Source: Pseudomonas fluorescens
GTDB lineage: Bacteria; Pseudomonadota; Gammaproteobacteria; Pseudomonadales; Pseudomonadaceae
DNA length: 64,000 nt
Assembly (NCBI RefSeq): GCF_902497995.1
Contig: NZ_CABVII010000010.1
Span: 1-64,000, forward strand
Direction of reading: 5' to 3'
Positions 28,219 to 43,765 of the stretch are shown piece after piece; within the stretch, counting starts at the first letter, position 1, and each line of letters starts with the position of its first letter. The notes beneath the pieces were generated by a model. It worked only from the letters and a program-made list of their open reading frames with translations. It did no database searches and was not told the DNA's origin. The translations under genes and the position numbers were made by a program.

Positions 28219-29349
28219 ATGGCTAATCTGCGTATAGCGCTGGTAGCCGGTGAGGCTTCCGGCGACATTCTGGGCGCCGGTCTGATGCGCGCGCTCAAGG
28301 CGCGGCATCCGGCGGTGGAGTTCATCGGGGTCGGCGGCCCGTTGATGCAGGCCGAAGGCCTGACCTCGTATTTCCCCATGGAACGTCTTTCCGTGATGGG
28401 CCTGGTGGAAGTGCTGGGCCGCTTGCGTGAGTTGCTCAAGCGCCGCAAGAAGCTGATCGCCGACCTGATCGCCGAGAAGCCGGACGTGTTCATCGGCATC
28501 GATGCCCCGGACTTCACCCTCAACATCGAGCTCAAGCTGCGTCAGGCCGGGATCAAGACCGTGCATTACGTCAGCCCGTCGGTCTGGGCCTGGCGGCAGA
28601 AACGGGTGCTGAAGATTCGCGAAGGCTGCGACCTGATGCTGACGCTGTTCCCCTTCGAAGCGAAATTCTATGAAGAGAAGGGCGTGCCGGTGCGGTTCGT
28701 CGGGCACTCCCTGGCCGATGCGATCCCGCTCGAAGCGGATCGCGCCGCCGCACGTGCCGAACTCGGCTTGCCGGACGGACCGCTGGTCGCACTGATGCCC
28801 GGCAGTCGCGGTGGCGAGGTGGGGCGTCTCGGTGCGTTGTTCCTCGATACCGCCCAGCGTCTGCGGGCCTTGCGCCCAGGCGTGCGCTTCGTCATGCCTT
28901 GCGCCAGCCCCGAGCGGCGCAAGCAGCTCGAGGAATTGCTGGCCGGTCGCGATCTGCCGCTGACCTTGCTCGACGGCAAATCCCATCTGGCCCTGGCGGC
29001 CTGCGACGCGGTGCTGATTGCCTCCGGAACGGCGACCCTTGAAGCCTTGCTGTACAAGCGGCCGATGGTGGTCGCCTATCGCCTGGCGCCACTGACGTTC
29101 TGGATTCTCAAGCGCATGGTGAAAAGCCCGTACGTCTCCTTGCCGAACCTGCTGGCCCAGCGCCTGCTGGTGCCCGAGCTGCTGCAGGACGATGCCACGG
29201 TCGAAGCCCTGGCCCAGACCTTGTCGCCGCTGATCGAGGGTGGGCAAGAGCAGACCCACGGCTTCGATGAAATTCACCGGACCCTTCGTCTGGATGCCTC
29301 CAACCAGGCTGCGGATGCAGTGCTGAACCTGATCGGTCAAGTACAATGA
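28219..29349 (+). CDS. lpxB: Lipid A disaccharide synthase
   Basis: GT19 glycosyltransferase (376 residues) joining UDP-2,3-diacylglucosamine and lipid X to form the tetraacyl disaccharide at the inner membrane. Recognisable segments are [19 protein letters not shown] at the N-terminus, [14 protein letters not shown] and [10 protein letters not shown]. It ends in an ATGA overlap with rnhB. The lpxD-fabZ-lpxA-lpxB order is the classic gammaproteobacterial lipid A cluster. Confidence 0.97.
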   Translation: MANLRIALVAGEASGDILGAGLMRALKARHPAVEFIGVGGPLMQAEGLTSYFPMERLSVMGLVEVLGRLRELLKRRKKLIADLIAEKPDVFIGIDAPDFTLNIELKLRQAGIKTVHYVSPSVWAWRQKRVLKIREGCDLMLTLFPFEAKFYEEKGVPVRFVGHSLADAIPLEADRAAARAELGLPDGPLVALMPGSRGGEVGRLGALFLDTAQRLRALRPGVRFVMPCASPERRKQLEELLAGRDLPLTLLDGKSHLALAACDAVLIASGTATLEALLYKRPMVVAYRLAPLTFWILKRMVKSPYVSLPNLLAQRLLVPELLQDDATVEALAQTLSPLIEGGQEQTHGFDEIHRTLRLDASNQAADAVLNLIGQVQ

Positions 29350-29987
29350 AAAAAACAAGCATGCAAATGGGGCTGGATTTCAACTTGGTCGCTGAAGTCG
29401 AAGAATTGGTTGCCGGCGTCGACGAAGTCGGTCGTGGCCCGCTCTGTGGCGCCGTGGTGACCGCTGCGGTGATCCTCGACCCGAGTCGGCCGATTCTGGG
29501 CCTGAACGACTCGAAGAAGCTGACCGGGGCCCGCCGCGAAAAGCTCTACGACGAAATCTGCGAAAAAGCCCTGAGCTGGTGCATCGCTCGCGCCGAAGTC
29601 GAAGAAATCGACGAATTGAACATTCTCCACGCCACCATGCTGGCCATGCAGCGCGCCGTCGAGGGCCTGCACATCACACCAAGACTGGCGATGATCGACG
29701 GCAACCGTTGCCCGAAACTGTCGATGCGCGCCGAAGCGGTGATCCAGGGTGACGGCCTGGTACCGGCCATCGCCGCGGCATCGATTCTGGCCAAGGTCAG
29801 TCGCGACCGTGAAATGGCTGCTTTCGAATTGGTTTACCCGGGTTACGGCATTGGCGGGCACAAGGGCTACCCGACCCCCGTTCATCTGGAAGCCCTGGCC
29901 CGCCTGGGTCCAACGCCGATTCACCGGCGCTCGTTCGCCCCGGTACGCCTGGCCTACGAGGCGCGGGCAAACCTGATCGTGAGTTAG
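29346..29987 (+). CDS. rnhB: Ribonuclease HII
   Basis: Cleaves RNA in RNA-DNA hybrids and starts removal of single ribonucleotides from DNA. The 213-residue protein has the DEVGRGP motif ([18 protein letters not shown]) with its Asp-Glu catalytic pair, and later conserved acidic residues in MIDGNR and [12 protein letters not shown]. The ATG at 29346 overlaps the lpxB stop; a start at codon 6 (MQMGLDFN) would equally fit the family. A terminator-like hairpin follows. Confidence 0.95.
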   Translation: MKKTSMQMGLDFNLVAEVEELVAGVDEVGRGPLCGAVVTAAVILDPSRPILGLNDSKKLTGARREKLYDEICEKALSWCIARAEVEEIDELNILHATMLAMQRAVEGLHITPRLAMIDGNRCPKLSMRAEAVIQGDGLVPAIAAASILAKVSRDREMAAFELVYPGYGIGGHKGYPTPVHLEALARLGPTPIHRRSFAPVRLAYEARANLIVS

Positions 29988-30008
29988 TCGCAGGCTGATG
30001 TTTTCGCC

Positions 30009-30043
30009 AAGGCCCGGTACAATCCGGGCCTTGTTGTTTTTTA
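30009..30043 (+). terminator. Terminator between rnhB and dnaE
   Basis: AAGGCCCGG and CCGGGCCTT pair across a TACAAT loop and are followed by TGTTGTTTTTT. It ends 20 bp before the dnaE start, so it probably stops part of the upstream transcription. Confidence 0.75.
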
Positions 30044-30062
30044 GATTATACGCAGGATCACT

Positions 30063-33000
30063 ATGCCGGCTTCATTCGTTCACCTACGCCTGCACACTGA
30101 ATATTCCCTGGTCGACGGTCTGGTGCGGATCAAACCGCTGGTCAAGACCCTGGTCGGCATGAACATGCCTGCCGTAGCGGTCACCGACCAGAACAACATG
30201 TGTTCCCTGGTCAAATTCTATAAAGCGGCCATGGGGGCGGGGATCAAGCCGATCTGCGGCGCCGACCTGTGGCTGTCGAACAAGGATCCGGATAACGCCC
30301 TGAGCCGGATCAGTCTGTTGGCCATGAACGCCGTCGGCTATCGCAACCTGACCGAACTGATCTCCCGAGGCTTCATCGACGGCCAGCGCAATGGTTCGAT
30401 CATCATCGAGCGCGAGTGGGTGGCCGAAGCCAGCGAAGGCTTGATCATGCTGTCGGCTGCGAAAGAAGGCGAGATCGGCTTGGCCATGCTCAGTGGCAAC
30501 CCGGCCGAAGCGGAAAACCTGGCGCGCGAATGGATGGCGGTGTTTCCGGATCGCTTCTACCTGGAAATCCAGCGCACCTATCGCCCCAACGATGAAGAAC
30601 ACTTGCACGGCGCCGTGGCCCTGGCCGAGAAAATCGGTGCGCCACTGGTGGCGACCAACGACGTGCGCTTCATCAAGCAGGAAGACTTTGCCGCCCACGA
30701 AACCCGCGTCTGCATCGGTGAAGGCCGCGCCCTCGACGATCCGCGGCGTTCCAAGAATTACAGCGACCAGCAATACCTCAAAAGCGCCGAGGAAATGGCT
30801 GAGCTGTTCAGCGACATCCCCGAGGCACTGGCAAATACGGTCGAGATCGCCAAGCGCTGCAACATCGAAGTGAAACTGGGCAAGCACTTCCTGCCCAACT
30901 TCCCGATTCCCGATGGCATGACCATCGACGAGTATTTCCGCAAGGTGTCCTTCGACGGTCTGGAAGATCGCTTGAGCGTCCTGCTGCCCAGGGACACCAC
31001 CGAAGACTATGAAGCCAAGCGTCAGGTCTATGTCGACCGGTTGAATTTCGAGCTGGATATCATCATCCAGATGGGGTTCCCCGGTTACTTCCTGATCGTG
31101 ATGGACTTTATCCAGTGGGCCAAGAGCAACGGTGTGCCGGTGGGCCCTGGCCGGGGGTCGGGTGCCGGGTCGCTGGTGGCCTATGTGCAGAAGATCACCG
31201 ACCTCGACCCGCTGGAATATGACCTGCTGTTCGAACGGTTCCTTAACCCGGAACGGGTCTCGATGCCCGACTTCGACGTCGACTTCTGCATGGATGGCCG
31301 TGACCGCGTGATCGACTACGTGGCCGAGAAATACGGGCGCAATGCGGTCAGCCAGATCATCACGTTCGGTTCCATGGCGGCCAAGGCTGTGGTCCGTGAC
31401 GTGGCGCGGGTGCAGGGCAAGTCCTACGGGCTGGCGGATCGTCTGTCGAAGATGATTCCCTTCGAAGTCGGCATGACCCTGGAAAAGGCTTACGAACAGG
31501 AAGAAATCCTGCGTGACTTCATCAAGGTCGATGAAGAAGCCGCGGAAATCTGGGAGATGGCGCGCAAGCTCGAAGGCGTTGTGCGTAACGTCGGCAAGCA
31601 CGCCGGTGGTGTGGTGATCGCGCCGACCAAACTGACTGACTTCTCGCCGATCTATTGCGATGAGGCCGGTGACGGCCTGGTGACCCAGTTCGACAAGGAT
31701 GACGTTGAGGCCGCCGGCCTGGTGAAGTTCGACTTCCTCGGTCTGCGAACGCTGACGGTCATCGACTGGGCGCTGAAAACCATTAACCGCGACCGCGCCA
31801 AGGTCGATGAGCCGCCGCTGGACATTGCATTCATCCCGCTGGATGACAAACCTACTTACCAGCTGCTGCAAAAGGCCGAAACCACCGCGGTGTTCCAGCT
31901 CGAGTCACGCGGCATGAAGGAGCTGATCAAAAAGCTCAAGCCCGACTGCCTGGAAGACTTGATCGCACTGGTGGCCCTGTTCCGTCCGGGCCCGTTGCAA
32001 TCGGGCATGGTCGACGACTTCATCAACCGTAAGCACGGTCGCGCCGAACTCGCGTACCCGCACTCGGATTACCAGTACGAAGGCCTCAAACCGGTGCTGG
32101 CACCGACTTACGGCATCATCCTGTATCAGGAACAGGTGATGCAGATTGCCCAGGTCATGGCCGGTTACACCCTCGGCGGTGCGGACATGCTGCGTCGGGC
32201 CATGGGTAAGAAAAAGCCCGAAGAAATGGCCAAGCAGCGCGGCGGCTTCATCGAGGGTTGCAAGACCAACAATATCGAAGCCGACCTGGCCGGTAACATT
32301 TTCGACCTGGTGGAAAAATTCGCCGGTTATGGCTTCAACAAATCCCACTCCGCCGCTTATGGCCTGGTGTCGTACCAGACTGCGTGGCTGAAGACACACT
32401 ACCCGGCACCGTTCATGGCCGCGGTACTGTCGGCGGATATGCACAACACCGACAAGGTCGTGACCTTGATCGAAGAAATTCGCACCATGAAGCTGCGTCT
32501 CGACGCGCCGGATGTGAATGCCTCGGAGTTCAAGTTCACGGTGAACGACGAAGGCCGCATCATTTACGGCCTCGGCGCGATCAAGGGCGTGGGCGAAGGG
32601 CCGGTCGAGGCGATTACCGAGGCGCGGCAGGACGGGCCGTTCAAGGACCTGTTCGATTTCTGTGCCCGGGTCGACCTCAAGCGCATCAACAAACGCACCC
32701 TGGACGGATTGATTCGCAGCGGCGCCCTGGATCGTCTGGGGCCCTGTTTCCATGACGAACCAAAGGCCTATCAAGCCAGCATCGACCAGAACCGCGCGAT
32801 CTTGCTGACGGCGATGGAAGGGGCGATCAAGGCCGCCGAACAAACGGCCCGCACCCACGACAGTGGTCACGCGGACTTGTTTGGCGGGCTGTTCGTCGAG
32901 GCAGACGCCGATGTCTATGCCAATCACCGCAAGGCCAAGGAACTCACCCTCAAGGAACGCCTGAAAGGGGAGAAAGATACCCTCGGCCTGTACCTGACCG

Positions 33001-33584
33001 GTCACCCGATCGACGAATACGAAGGCGAGATCCGCCGTTTCGCCCGTCAGCGCATCATCGACCTGAAACCAGCTCGGGATACCCAGACGGTCGCGGGCAT
33101 GATCATCGCCCTACGTGTGATGAAGAACAAAAAGGGCGACAAGATGGGGTTCATTACCCTTGACGATCGCTCTGGCCGGATCGAAGCCTCGTTGTTTGCC
33201 GACGCGTTCCATTCCGCGCAGTCGCTGTTGCAGACCGACGCGATGGTGGTGGTCGAAGGCGAAGTCAGCAACGACGACTTTTCCGGTGGCCTGCGCCTGC
33301 GAGTCAAGCGGGTGATGAGCATGGAAGATGCGCGCACCAACCTGGCCGAAAGCCTGCGCCTGAAACTGCAGACCAAGGACCTCAAGGGCGATCAGCTGCG
33401 CTGGCTGGGTGAGCTGTTCAAGCGTCACCGCGGTGCGTGCCCGATCACCATGGAGTACACGAGTCCCGATGCGAAGGCCTTGCTGCAGTTCGGCGAGACC
33501 TGGCGAATCGACCCGGCGGATGCCTTGATTCAAGCGCTGCGTGACCAGTTCGGGCGAGACAACGTCTTCCTCCAATACCGTTGA
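30063..33584 (+). CDS. dnaE: DNA polymerase III subunit alpha
   Basis: The replicative polymerase (1173 residues). An N-terminal PHP domain starts [19 protein letters not shown]; the C-family polymerase core has the PDFDVDFC catalytic aspartates near residue 400 and [14 protein letters not shown] before them; helix-hairpin-helix and OB domains follow, and the C-terminus binds tau. Its length and motif order are those of DnaE1. It lies directly upstream of accA, as in E. coli and PAO1. Confidence 0.98.
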   Translation: MPASFVHLRLHTEYSLVDGLVRIKPLVKTLVGMNMPAVAVTDQNNMCSLVKFYKAAMGAGIKPICGADLWLSNKDPDNALSRISLLAMNAVGYRNLTELISRGFIDGQRNGSIIIEREWVAEASEGLIMLSAAKEGEIGLAMLSGNPAEAENLAREWMAVFPDRFYLEIQRTYRPNDEEHLHGAVALAEKIGAPLVATNDVRFIKQEDFAAHETRVCIGEGRALDDPRRSKNYSDQQYLKSAEEMAELFSDIPEALANTVEIAKRCNIEVKLGKHFLPNFPIPDGMTIDEYFRKVSFDGLEDRLSVLLPRDTTEDYEAKRQVYVDRLNFELDIIIQMGFPGYFLIVMDFIQWAKSNGVPVGPGRGSGAGSLVAYVQKITDLDPLEYDLLFERFLNPERVSMPDFDVDFCMDGRDRVIDYVAEKYGRNAVSQIITFGSMAAKAVVRDVARVQGKSYGLADRLSKMIPFEVGMTLEKAYEQEEILRDFIKVDEEAAEIWEMARKLEGVVRNVGKHAGGVVIAPTKLTDFSPIYCDEAGDGLVTQFDKDDVEAAGLVKFDFLGLRTLTVIDWALKTINRDRAKVDEPPLDIAFIPLDDKPTYQLLQKAETTAVFQLESRGMKELIKKLKPDCLEDLIALVALFRPGPLQSGMVDDFINRKHGRAELAYPHSDYQYEGLKPVLAPTYGIILYQEQVMQIAQVMAGYTLGGADMLRRAMGKKKPEEMAKQRGGFIEGCKTNNIEADLAGNIFDLVEKFAGYGFNKSHSAAYGLVSYQTAWLKTHYPAPFMAAVLSADMHNTDKVVTLIEEIRTMKLRLDAPDVNASEFKFTVNDEGRIIYGLGAIKGVGEGPVEAITEARQDGPFKDLFDFCARVDLKRINKRTLDGLIRSGALDRLGPCFHDEPKAYQASIDQNRAILLTAMEGAIKAAEQTARTHDSGHADLFGGLFVEADADVYANHRKAKELTLKERLKGEKDTLGLYLTGHPIDEYEGEIRRFARQRIIDLKPARDTQTVAGMIIALRVMKNKKGDKMGFITLDDRSGRIEASLFADAFHSAQSLLQTDAMVVVEGEVSNDDFSGGLRLRVKRVMSMEDARTNLAESLRLKLQTKDLKGDQLRWLGELFKRHRGACPITMEYTSPDAKALLQFGETWRIDPADALIQALRDQFGRDNVFLQYR

Positions 33585-33586
33585 CG

Positions 33587-33640
33587 GTCAGGCCTCATTC
33601 TTCTCCATCAAGAGCATGGCCTGATCTCGACCGGACTTTT
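33587..33640 (+). terminator. Weak hairpin between dnaE and accA
   Basis: GTCAGGCC (33587) and GGCCTGATC (33619) can pair across about 23 bases, and a TTTTT lies at 33637. The loop is long and the T run is displaced, so termination would be inefficient. Confidence 0.3.
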
Positions 33641-33736
33641 TAATCTCGACCTGAACGCGCCTGTCCCTTAAGGTAGGGCGCGAATAGACAACCGGCCGAC
33701 CCAAGTTTTCCTGGAGTCGACCCAAGACGGACGCCT

Positions 33737-34684
33737 ATGAACCCGAATTTTCTAGATTTCGAACAGCCGATCGCCGACCTGCAAGCCAAGATCGAAGAGT
33801 TGCGCTTGGTCGGTAATGACAATTCGCTGAATATCGGCGATGAGATCTCCCGCCTGCAGGACAAAAGCAGCACGCTGACCGAAGACATCTTCGGCAAGCT
33901 GACCAGCTGGCAGATCGCACGCCTGGCGCGCCACCCGAAACGTCCATATACCCTGGACTACATCGAACACATCTTCACCGAGTTCGACGAACTGCACGGC
34001 GACCGTCACTTCTCCGACGACGCTGCGATCGTTGGCGGCATTGCCCGTCTGGACGACCAGCCGGTGATGATCATCGGCCACCAGAAAGGCCGGGAAGTGC
34101 GCGAGAAAGTTCGCCGCAACTTCGGCATGCCGCGTCCGGAAGGCTACCGCAAGGCGTGCCGCCTGATGGAAATGGCCGAACGGTTCAAAATGCCGATCCT
34201 GACCTTCATCGACACCCCGGGCGCCTACCCGGGTATCGACGCCGAAGAGCGCAACCAGAGCGAAGCGATCGCCTGGAACCTGCGCGTCATGGCTCGCCTG
34301 AAAACCCCGATCATCGCCACCGTGATCGGTGAGGGTGGTTCCGGCGGTGCACTGGCGATCGGCGTGTGCGATCAGTTGAACATGCTGCAGTACTCGACCT
34401 ACGCGGTGATTTCGCCGGAAGGTTGCGCTTCGATTCTGTGGAAAACCGCAGAAAAAGCGCCAGATGCCGCTGAAGCCATGGGCATCACCGCCGAGCGTCT
34501 CAAAGGCCTGGGCATCGTGGACAAAGTGATCGGCGAGCCTTTGGGCGGCGCCCACCGTAATCCAGCCGCTGCGGCAGCCTCGATCCGTGCCGAGCTGAGC
34601 TCGCAACTGTCGATGCTGAAGAAGTTCGATAACGAAGCGCTGCTGGCCCGCCGTTACGAGCGTCTGATGAGCTACGGTCTCTGA
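33737..34684 (+). CDS. accA: Acetyl-CoA carboxylase carboxyltransferase subunit alpha
   Basis: With AccD, AccA transfers CO2 from biotin to acetyl-CoA, making malonyl-CoA for fatty acids. The 315-residue protein starts [21 protein letters not shown] and has the crotonase-like core with [15 protein letters not shown] and [14 protein letters not shown] oxyanion regions. The start is well defined by the conserved [13 protein letters not shown] element follows before tilS. Confidence 0.98.
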   Translation: MNPNFLDFEQPIADLQAKIEELRLVGNDNSLNIGDEISRLQDKSSTLTEDIFGKLTSWQIARLARHPKRPYTLDYIEHIFTEFDELHGDRHFSDDAAIVGGIARLDDQPVMIIGHQKGREVREKVRRNFGMPRPEGYRKACRLMEMAERFKMPILTFIDTPGAYPGIDAEERNQSEAIAWNLRVMARLKTPIIATVIGEGGSGGALAIGVCDQLNMLQYSTYAVISPEGCASILWKTAEKAPDAAEAMGITAERLKGLGIVDKVIGEPLGGAHRNPAAAAASIRAELSSQLSMLKKFDNEALLARRYERLMSYGL

Positions 34685-34718
34685 CCTGACGCTGCTTCGG
34701 CCGACAATAGAAAGAACT

Positions 34719-34807
34719 GTGGGAGCGGGCTTGCCCGCGAAAGCGATGTAACATTCAACGAATTTGTTGACTGTTCCGCCGCCTTCGCGGGCAAGCCCGC
34801 TCCCACA
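34719..34807. repeat. REP-type inverted repeat (GTGGGAGCGGGCTTGCCC class)
   Basis: Arms TGTGGGAGCGGGCTTGCCCG and the complement are separated by about 30 bp between accA and tilS, both on the plus strand. The right arm ends about 24 bp before the tilS start. Confidence 0.85.
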
Positions 34808-34830
34808 TTGTTTTGTGTGATGTGATCGAT

Positions 34831-36153
34831 ATGAGTCAGTCCATGATTGATCTGCCTGCCAGACTCCTGTTGAATCTCGCACCGTGGCGCAACGCCCCGG
34901 CCTGGCGCATCGCCTTCTCCGGCGGCCTCGACTCCACCGTCCTGCTGCACCTTCTCGCCCACCTCGCAAAAACCGAATCCCTGCCGGCGCTGACCGCCAT
35001 CCACGTCCATCACGGCCTTCAAGCTGCAGCTGATGTGTGGCCGGATCATTGCCAGTCCGTCTGTGACGCGCTGGGTGTGCCGCTACAGGTAGTTCGTGTC
35101 CAGGTTCAACCCGGCGCCAGCCTTGAGCGTGCCGCCCGGGATGCGCGATACGGTGCGTTCATCGAGGCCATTCAGGCCAATGAAGTGTTGATGACCGCCC
35201 AGCATCGTGACGATCAGGCGGAAACGCTGTTGTTTCGGCTGTTGCGTGGGGCGGGAGTGAGAGGTTTGTCGGGGATGCCTCGGGAGCGGGCCTTGGGTCG
35301 GGGGCATCTTCTGCGTCCATTGCTCGATGTCGCCCGCGCCGAGCTTGAGGCCTACGCGGCCGAGCATCGACTGAACTGGATCGAGGATCCTTCGAACGAG
35401 GATCGACAGTTTTCGCGCAATTACCTGCGTCACGAGGTGTTCCCGGTACTGACCGAGCGCTGGCCGCAAGCGGTGGCGACCATGGCTCGCAGCGCTGCGC
35501 ATCTTGGCGAAGCGCAGGCCTTGCTCAATGATCTGGCGCATATCGATCTGGCGCGGGCAAATACGGTCAGTGATTTCGATTGGTTGGGTGTGCCGTCCCT
35601 TGCGTTGGCCTCGCTGGCAAACCTCTCTGCTGCGCGCCAGCGTAATGTGCTGAGTTACTGGCTCGCGCCGTTCACGCCACTGCCGGACAGCGACCATTGG
35701 TCGGGATGGGAAAATTTGCGCGATGCCACCGGTGATGCCCGTCCGATCTGGCGGCTGGAAGACGGCGAACTTCATCGGGCTGGTGGGCGTATCTGGTGGC
35801 TGTCAGGCGGATGGTTACGCATTCCGCCCTACGCCGGGATCTGGGCTGATCCCTCGCAATCGCTGGGGTTGCCGGATAACGGCGTGCTCACACTCACCGG
35901 GAAAATCCCCGATGGCCCGCTGCATATCCGCTATCGTGAGGGAGGCGAGGTGATGAATCTGCCCGGTCGTGGCCACCGCGACCTGAAGCGTTTGCTCAAC
36001 GAGCGCGGTGTCCCGAACTTCGCTCGTGGCAGATTGCCGCTACTGTATCAGGGCGAGCAATTGCTGGCGGTGGCGAACCTGCAGGGCTTGAACGGCAGCG
36101 CAAAGGACGGCTGGAATTTACATTGGCAGCCACCACCTGCGATCAAGATTTGA
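34831..36153 (+). CDS. tilS: tRNA(Ile)-lysidine synthase
   Basis: TilS attaches lysine to C34 of the tRNA-Ile with a CAU anticodon, changing its decoding from AUG to AUA. The 440-residue protein has the PP-loop ATP motif FSGGLDSTVLL near residue 32, the following HVHHGLQ strand and a C-terminal TilS domain (MNLPGRGHRDLKRLLNERGVP). The start is uncertain: ATGs at 34831 and 34843 both fit, and no strong ribosome-binding site is visible because a REP element lies immediately upstream. Confidence 0.95.
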   Translation: MSQSMIDLPARLLLNLAPWRNAPAWRIAFSGGLDSTVLLHLLAHLAKTESLPALTAIHVHHGLQAAADVWPDHCQSVCDALGVPLQVVRVQVQPGASLERAARDARYGAFIEAIQANEVLMTAQHRDDQAETLLFRLLRGAGVRGLSGMPRERALGRGHLLRPLLDVARAELEAYAAEHRLNWIEDPSNEDRQFSRNYLRHEVFPVLTERWPQAVATMARSAAHLGEAQALLNDLAHIDLARANTVSDFDWLGVPSLALASLANLSAARQRNVLSYWLAPFTPLPDSDHWSGWENLRDATGDARPIWRLEDGELHRAGGRIWWLSGGWLRIPPYAGIWADPSQSLGLPDNGVLTLTGKIPDGPLHIRYREGGEVMNLPGRGHRDLKRLLNERGVPNFARGRLPLLYQGEQLLAVANLQGLNGSAKDGWNLHWQPPPAIKI

Positions 36154-36178
36154 GCTGAAAGGGGCTTTCCGGTAGACT
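36150..36178 (+). promoter_or_regulatory. Predicted pyrG promoter
   Basis: TTGAGC at 36150-36155, a 17-bp spacer and TAGACT at 36173-36178 fit a sigma-70 promoter (four of six matches in each box). The -35 overlaps the tilS stop codon. The transcript would have a leader of about 250 nt (36185-36432) with no ORF of merit. A GCGGCGG followed by TTTTTTT near 36320-36332 might be a weak terminator for tilS. Confidence 0.4.
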
Positions 36179-36411
36179 ACGCTCCCTTCTTGATACAACT
36201 TCTGTGGATTCGCCTGAATTGCAGGAGTTGCCGATTACCAAGCAGTCTTTGCTGGGCGATTCCAAAAAATGTGTAGCGAGCAACGTACCGGTGTTTCACC
36301 TCCCGGTCTGTCCCGACGCGGCGGTTTTTTTGAAAGATGCACTGTGATTGATGCAGGTGATCGGGGGCTTCGGCCTTCCTTCGCTTTCCCCGGCGGCTCG
36401 TACCGCTTTAA

Positions 36412-38915
<2,504 letters not shown>

Positions 38916-38946
38916 CATCGGCAAACCCGATTACAAAGAAATATGA

Positions 38947-40296
<1,350 letters not shown>

Positions 40297-40415
40297 TAAG
40301 GTGCCCGGCCTCGCCAGCGTGTTGGTGAGGCAGGGCGCTAAATGGTAAAAAGACAGCGGATTGTGTCGAAAAAGTCGCAACAGCGATGAATTTGCCACTA
40401 ATCTGATGCCTTACA

Positions 40416-40447
40416 AGCACAAGCCTGGGTCTTCCAGGCTTCGTGCT
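40416..40447 (+). other. Strong hairpin in the eno-ftsB gap
   Basis: AGCAC and AAGCCTGG on the left pair with CCAGGCTT and GTGCT on the right, with one bulged base and a GTCTT loop. No T run follows, so it is not a standard terminator. A second small stem (GCCTC ... GAGGC, 40308-40331) lies closer to eno. The structure lies about 60 bp upstream of the ftsB start. Confidence 0.5.
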
Positions 40448-40504
40448 ATCAGCAGCTTCAAAGTTTTGCATGGCTGTCTTTTTTCACTGGATACCCGATA
40501 TTCG

Positions 40505-40783
40505 ATGCGCAGTCCCAATTGGTTGTTCCTCGTCTTGCTCCTGCTGCTGGCTGGCCTGCAATACCGCCTGTGGGTGGGTAATGGCAGTCTGGCGCAAGTG
40601 GCCGAACTGACTCAGCAGATCGCGGATCAACACGCTGAGAACGAAGGGTTGCTGGAACGCAATCGGGTGATGGACGCCGAAGTCAGTGAGTTGAAAAAGG
40701 GCATGGAGACCGTTGAAGAACGGGCTCGTCATGAGCTGGGCATGGTCAAGGACGGTGAAACCCTTTACCAGCTGGCGCAATGA
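40505..40783 (+). CDS. ftsB: Cell division protein FtsB
   Basis: A 92-residue bitopic membrane protein: a short cytoplasmic tail (MRSPN), one membrane span (WLFLVLLLLLAGLQYRLW), then a coiled coil (about residues 32-75) and the C-terminal GMVKDGETLYQL segment. FtsB joins FtsL and FtsQ in the divisome and activates septal peptidoglycan synthesis. The ATG at 40505 matches the family; upstream in-frame sequence covers the hairpin. The stop overlaps the ispD ATG (ATGA), the widespread ftsB-ispD pairing. Confidence 0.95.
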   Translation: MRSPNWLFLVLLLLLAGLQYRLWVGNGSLAQVAELTQQIADQHAENEGLLERNRVMDAEVSELKKGMETVEERARHELGMVKDGETLYQLAQ

Positions 40784-41487
40784 ACCTGCCGTTACCGGCC
40801 TTCTGGGCCGTGATTCCTGCCGCGGGCGTCGGTGCCCGTATGGCCGCGGACCGTCCCAAGCAATACTTGCAACTGGGCGGGCGCACTATTCTGGAACACA
40901 GCCTTGGCTGTTTCCTTGATCATCCTTGCCTGAAGGGGCTGGTGGTCAGTCTTGCTGTCGATGATCCTTATTGGCCGAATCTGGCGTGCGCTGGCGATTC
41001 GCGTATTCAGCGGGTTGAAGGGGGCGCCGAGCGTTCCGGGTCGGTACTCAATGCGTTGCTGCATTTGCATGCCCAAGGCGCTGACGATGAGGATTGGGTG
41101 CTGGTCCACGATGCCGCACGGCCGAACCTGAGTCGTGATGATCTGGATAAATTGCTCAGTGAACTGGCTGACGATCCGGTCGGCGGGCTGCTGGCGGTGC
41201 CGGCACGCGATACCCTCAAGCGGGTCGACAAGCGGGGCCGTGTCGTCGAAACCGTGGATCGCAGTGTGATCTGGCAAGCGTACACACCGCAGATGTTTCG
41301 CCTCGGCGCCTTGCATCGGGCGTTGGCCGACAGCCTGGTGGCGGATGCGGTCATTACTGACGAAGCTTCGGCGATGGAGTGGGCCGGTCTGGCACCGCGC
41401 CTGATCGAAGGTCGCTCCGATAACCTGAAAGTCACTCGCCCCGAAGACCTTGAATGGTTGCGCCAGCGCTGGTCTAACCGCCGCTGA
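40780..41487 (+). CDS. ispD: 2-C-methyl-D-erythritol 4-phosphate cytidylyltransferase
   Basis: Third step of the MEP pathway: couples MEP with CTP. The 235-residue nucleotidyltransferase has the CTP loop FWAVIPAAGVGARMAADRPKQ, the VLVHDAARPNL motif and TDEASAMEW near the C-terminus. In E. coli ispD and ispF are adjacent; here they are split by the formaldehyde cluster. Confidence 0.97.
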   Translation: MNLPLPAFWAVIPAAGVGARMAADRPKQYLQLGGRTILEHSLGCFLDHPCLKGLVVSLAVDDPYWPNLACAGDSRIQRVEGGAERSGSVLNALLHLHAQGADDEDWVLVHDAARPNLSRDDLDKLLSELADDPVGGLLAVPARDTLKRVDKRGRVVETVDRSVIWQAYTPQMFRLGALHRALADSLVADAVITDEASAMEWAGLAPRLIEGRSDNLKVTRPEDLEWLRQRWSNRR

Positions 41488-41507
41488 CTGCTGTGGTGTC
41501 TGTCAGA

Positions 41508-41599
41508 CCGCTTTCGCGAGCAAGCCCGCTCCCACACTCGATCGCATTCTTCTGATAGAACTCGGTCAACTGTGGGAGCGGGCTTGCTCGCGAATGCGG
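41508..41599. repeat. REP-type inverted repeat between ispD and the LysR gene
   Basis: The left arm CTTTCGCGAGCAAGCCCGCT and on through CCCACA, and the right arm TGTGGGAGCGGGCTTGCTCG then CGAATGCGG, are inverted with a spacer of about 34 bp. The flanking genes are convergent. Confidence 0.85.
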
Positions 41600-41640
41600 T
41601 GGCCCAAGCAATCAGGATCTTGATGACAGCAACGGATTTG

Positions 41641-42540
41641 CTAGCTGCGATACTCCGGCCGCTCAGCCAACCCCTCCTTCAAATAATCCACCAACTTGCG
41701 CACCTTCGGCGACAGATGCCGCTGCTGTGGATAAAGCGCCCACACGGCGGTGTTCGGTGGTTGGTGGGCTTCCAGCAGCGATATCAGGTTGCCGCTTTTC
41801 AGATGCTCCAACACGTAATAATCCGGCAACTGACACATCCCGACACCCTGTAGCGCCGCATCCAGCACCGCTTGCCCACTGTTGCAACGCCAGTTTCCCT
41901 GTACCCGCTGGGAAAATTCCCGCCCATTCTGTTCCAGTTGCCAGATGTCCGAACTGCCGATGAGGCAGTTGTGGCGGCTCAGTTCCGACAAACTGTGTGG
42001 GCGACCATAGCGTTCCAGGTAGGACGGTGATGCGCACAGGTACATGCGCCGTGGCGCCAGACGTGCCGCCACCAGTCGAGAGTCCTGCAAGCGACCCAGG
42101 CGGATCGCCAGGTCCAGGCCCTCGTGGACCAGGTCGAGTTGGCGGTTGCTCAGTTCGATGTCGATCCGCAGTTGCGGATAAAGCCCCATGAAACGCGTCA
42201 CCAGCGGCACGATGAAGCGTTCGCCGTACGCCACGGCGCAGGTCATGCGCAACATGCCTTTAGGCTCACTGGTCAGATCACCGACCGCTCGCAGCGCTTC
42301 TTCGCGGCCATCCTGCAAACGTTGGCAATGCTGCAGGAAGGTTTGCCCGGCCTCGGTCAGGGTGACCCGACGGGTACTGCGATAAAGCAGCCGCGTCTGA
42401 AGGCGCTCTTCCAGCCGTACGATTTGTCGACTGACATGGGAGGACGAAACCCCGAGACGTTCGGCAGCCGCGGTGAATTGGCTGCACTCGGCAACGGCTA
42501 CAAACTCGTCGATACCTTCCCAGCGGTTTTCGGACATCAA
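41641..42540 (-). CDS. LysR-family regulator of formaldehyde detoxification (GfnR-like)
   Basis: A 299-residue LysR-type transcription factor with an N-terminal winged helix (SQFTAAAERLGVSSSHVSRQI, residues 18-38) and a periplasmic-binding-like effector domain from about residue 90. It is divergent from adhC-fghA with a 104-bp gap, which is the layout of PA3630 (gfnR) and PA3629-PA3628 in PAO1. LysR proteins usually control their divergent neighbour, so it is inferred to activate the pathway. A GCAA-N7-TTGC dyad at 42557-42571 is a candidate binding site. The ligand is not known from sequence. Confidence 0.85.
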   Translation of the reverse strand: MMSENRWEGIDEFVAVAECSQFTAAAERLGVSSSHVSRQIVRLEERLQTRLLYRSTRRVTLTEAGQTFLQHCQRLQDGREEALRAVGDLTSEPKGMLRMTCAVAYGERFIVPLVTRFMGLYPQLRIDIELSNRQLDLVHEGLDLAIRLGRLQDSRLVAARLAPRRMYLCASPSYLERYGRPHSLSELSRHNCLIGSSDIWQLEQNGREFSQRVQGNWRCNSGQAVLDAALQGVGMCQLPDYYVLEHLKSGNLISLLEAHQPPNTAVWALYPQQRHLSPKVRKLVDYLKEGLAERPEYRS

Positions 42541-42556
42541 GGATTATCCCTGTATG

Positions 42557-43757
<1,201 letters not shown>

Positions 43758-43765
43758 GGTCGGTC

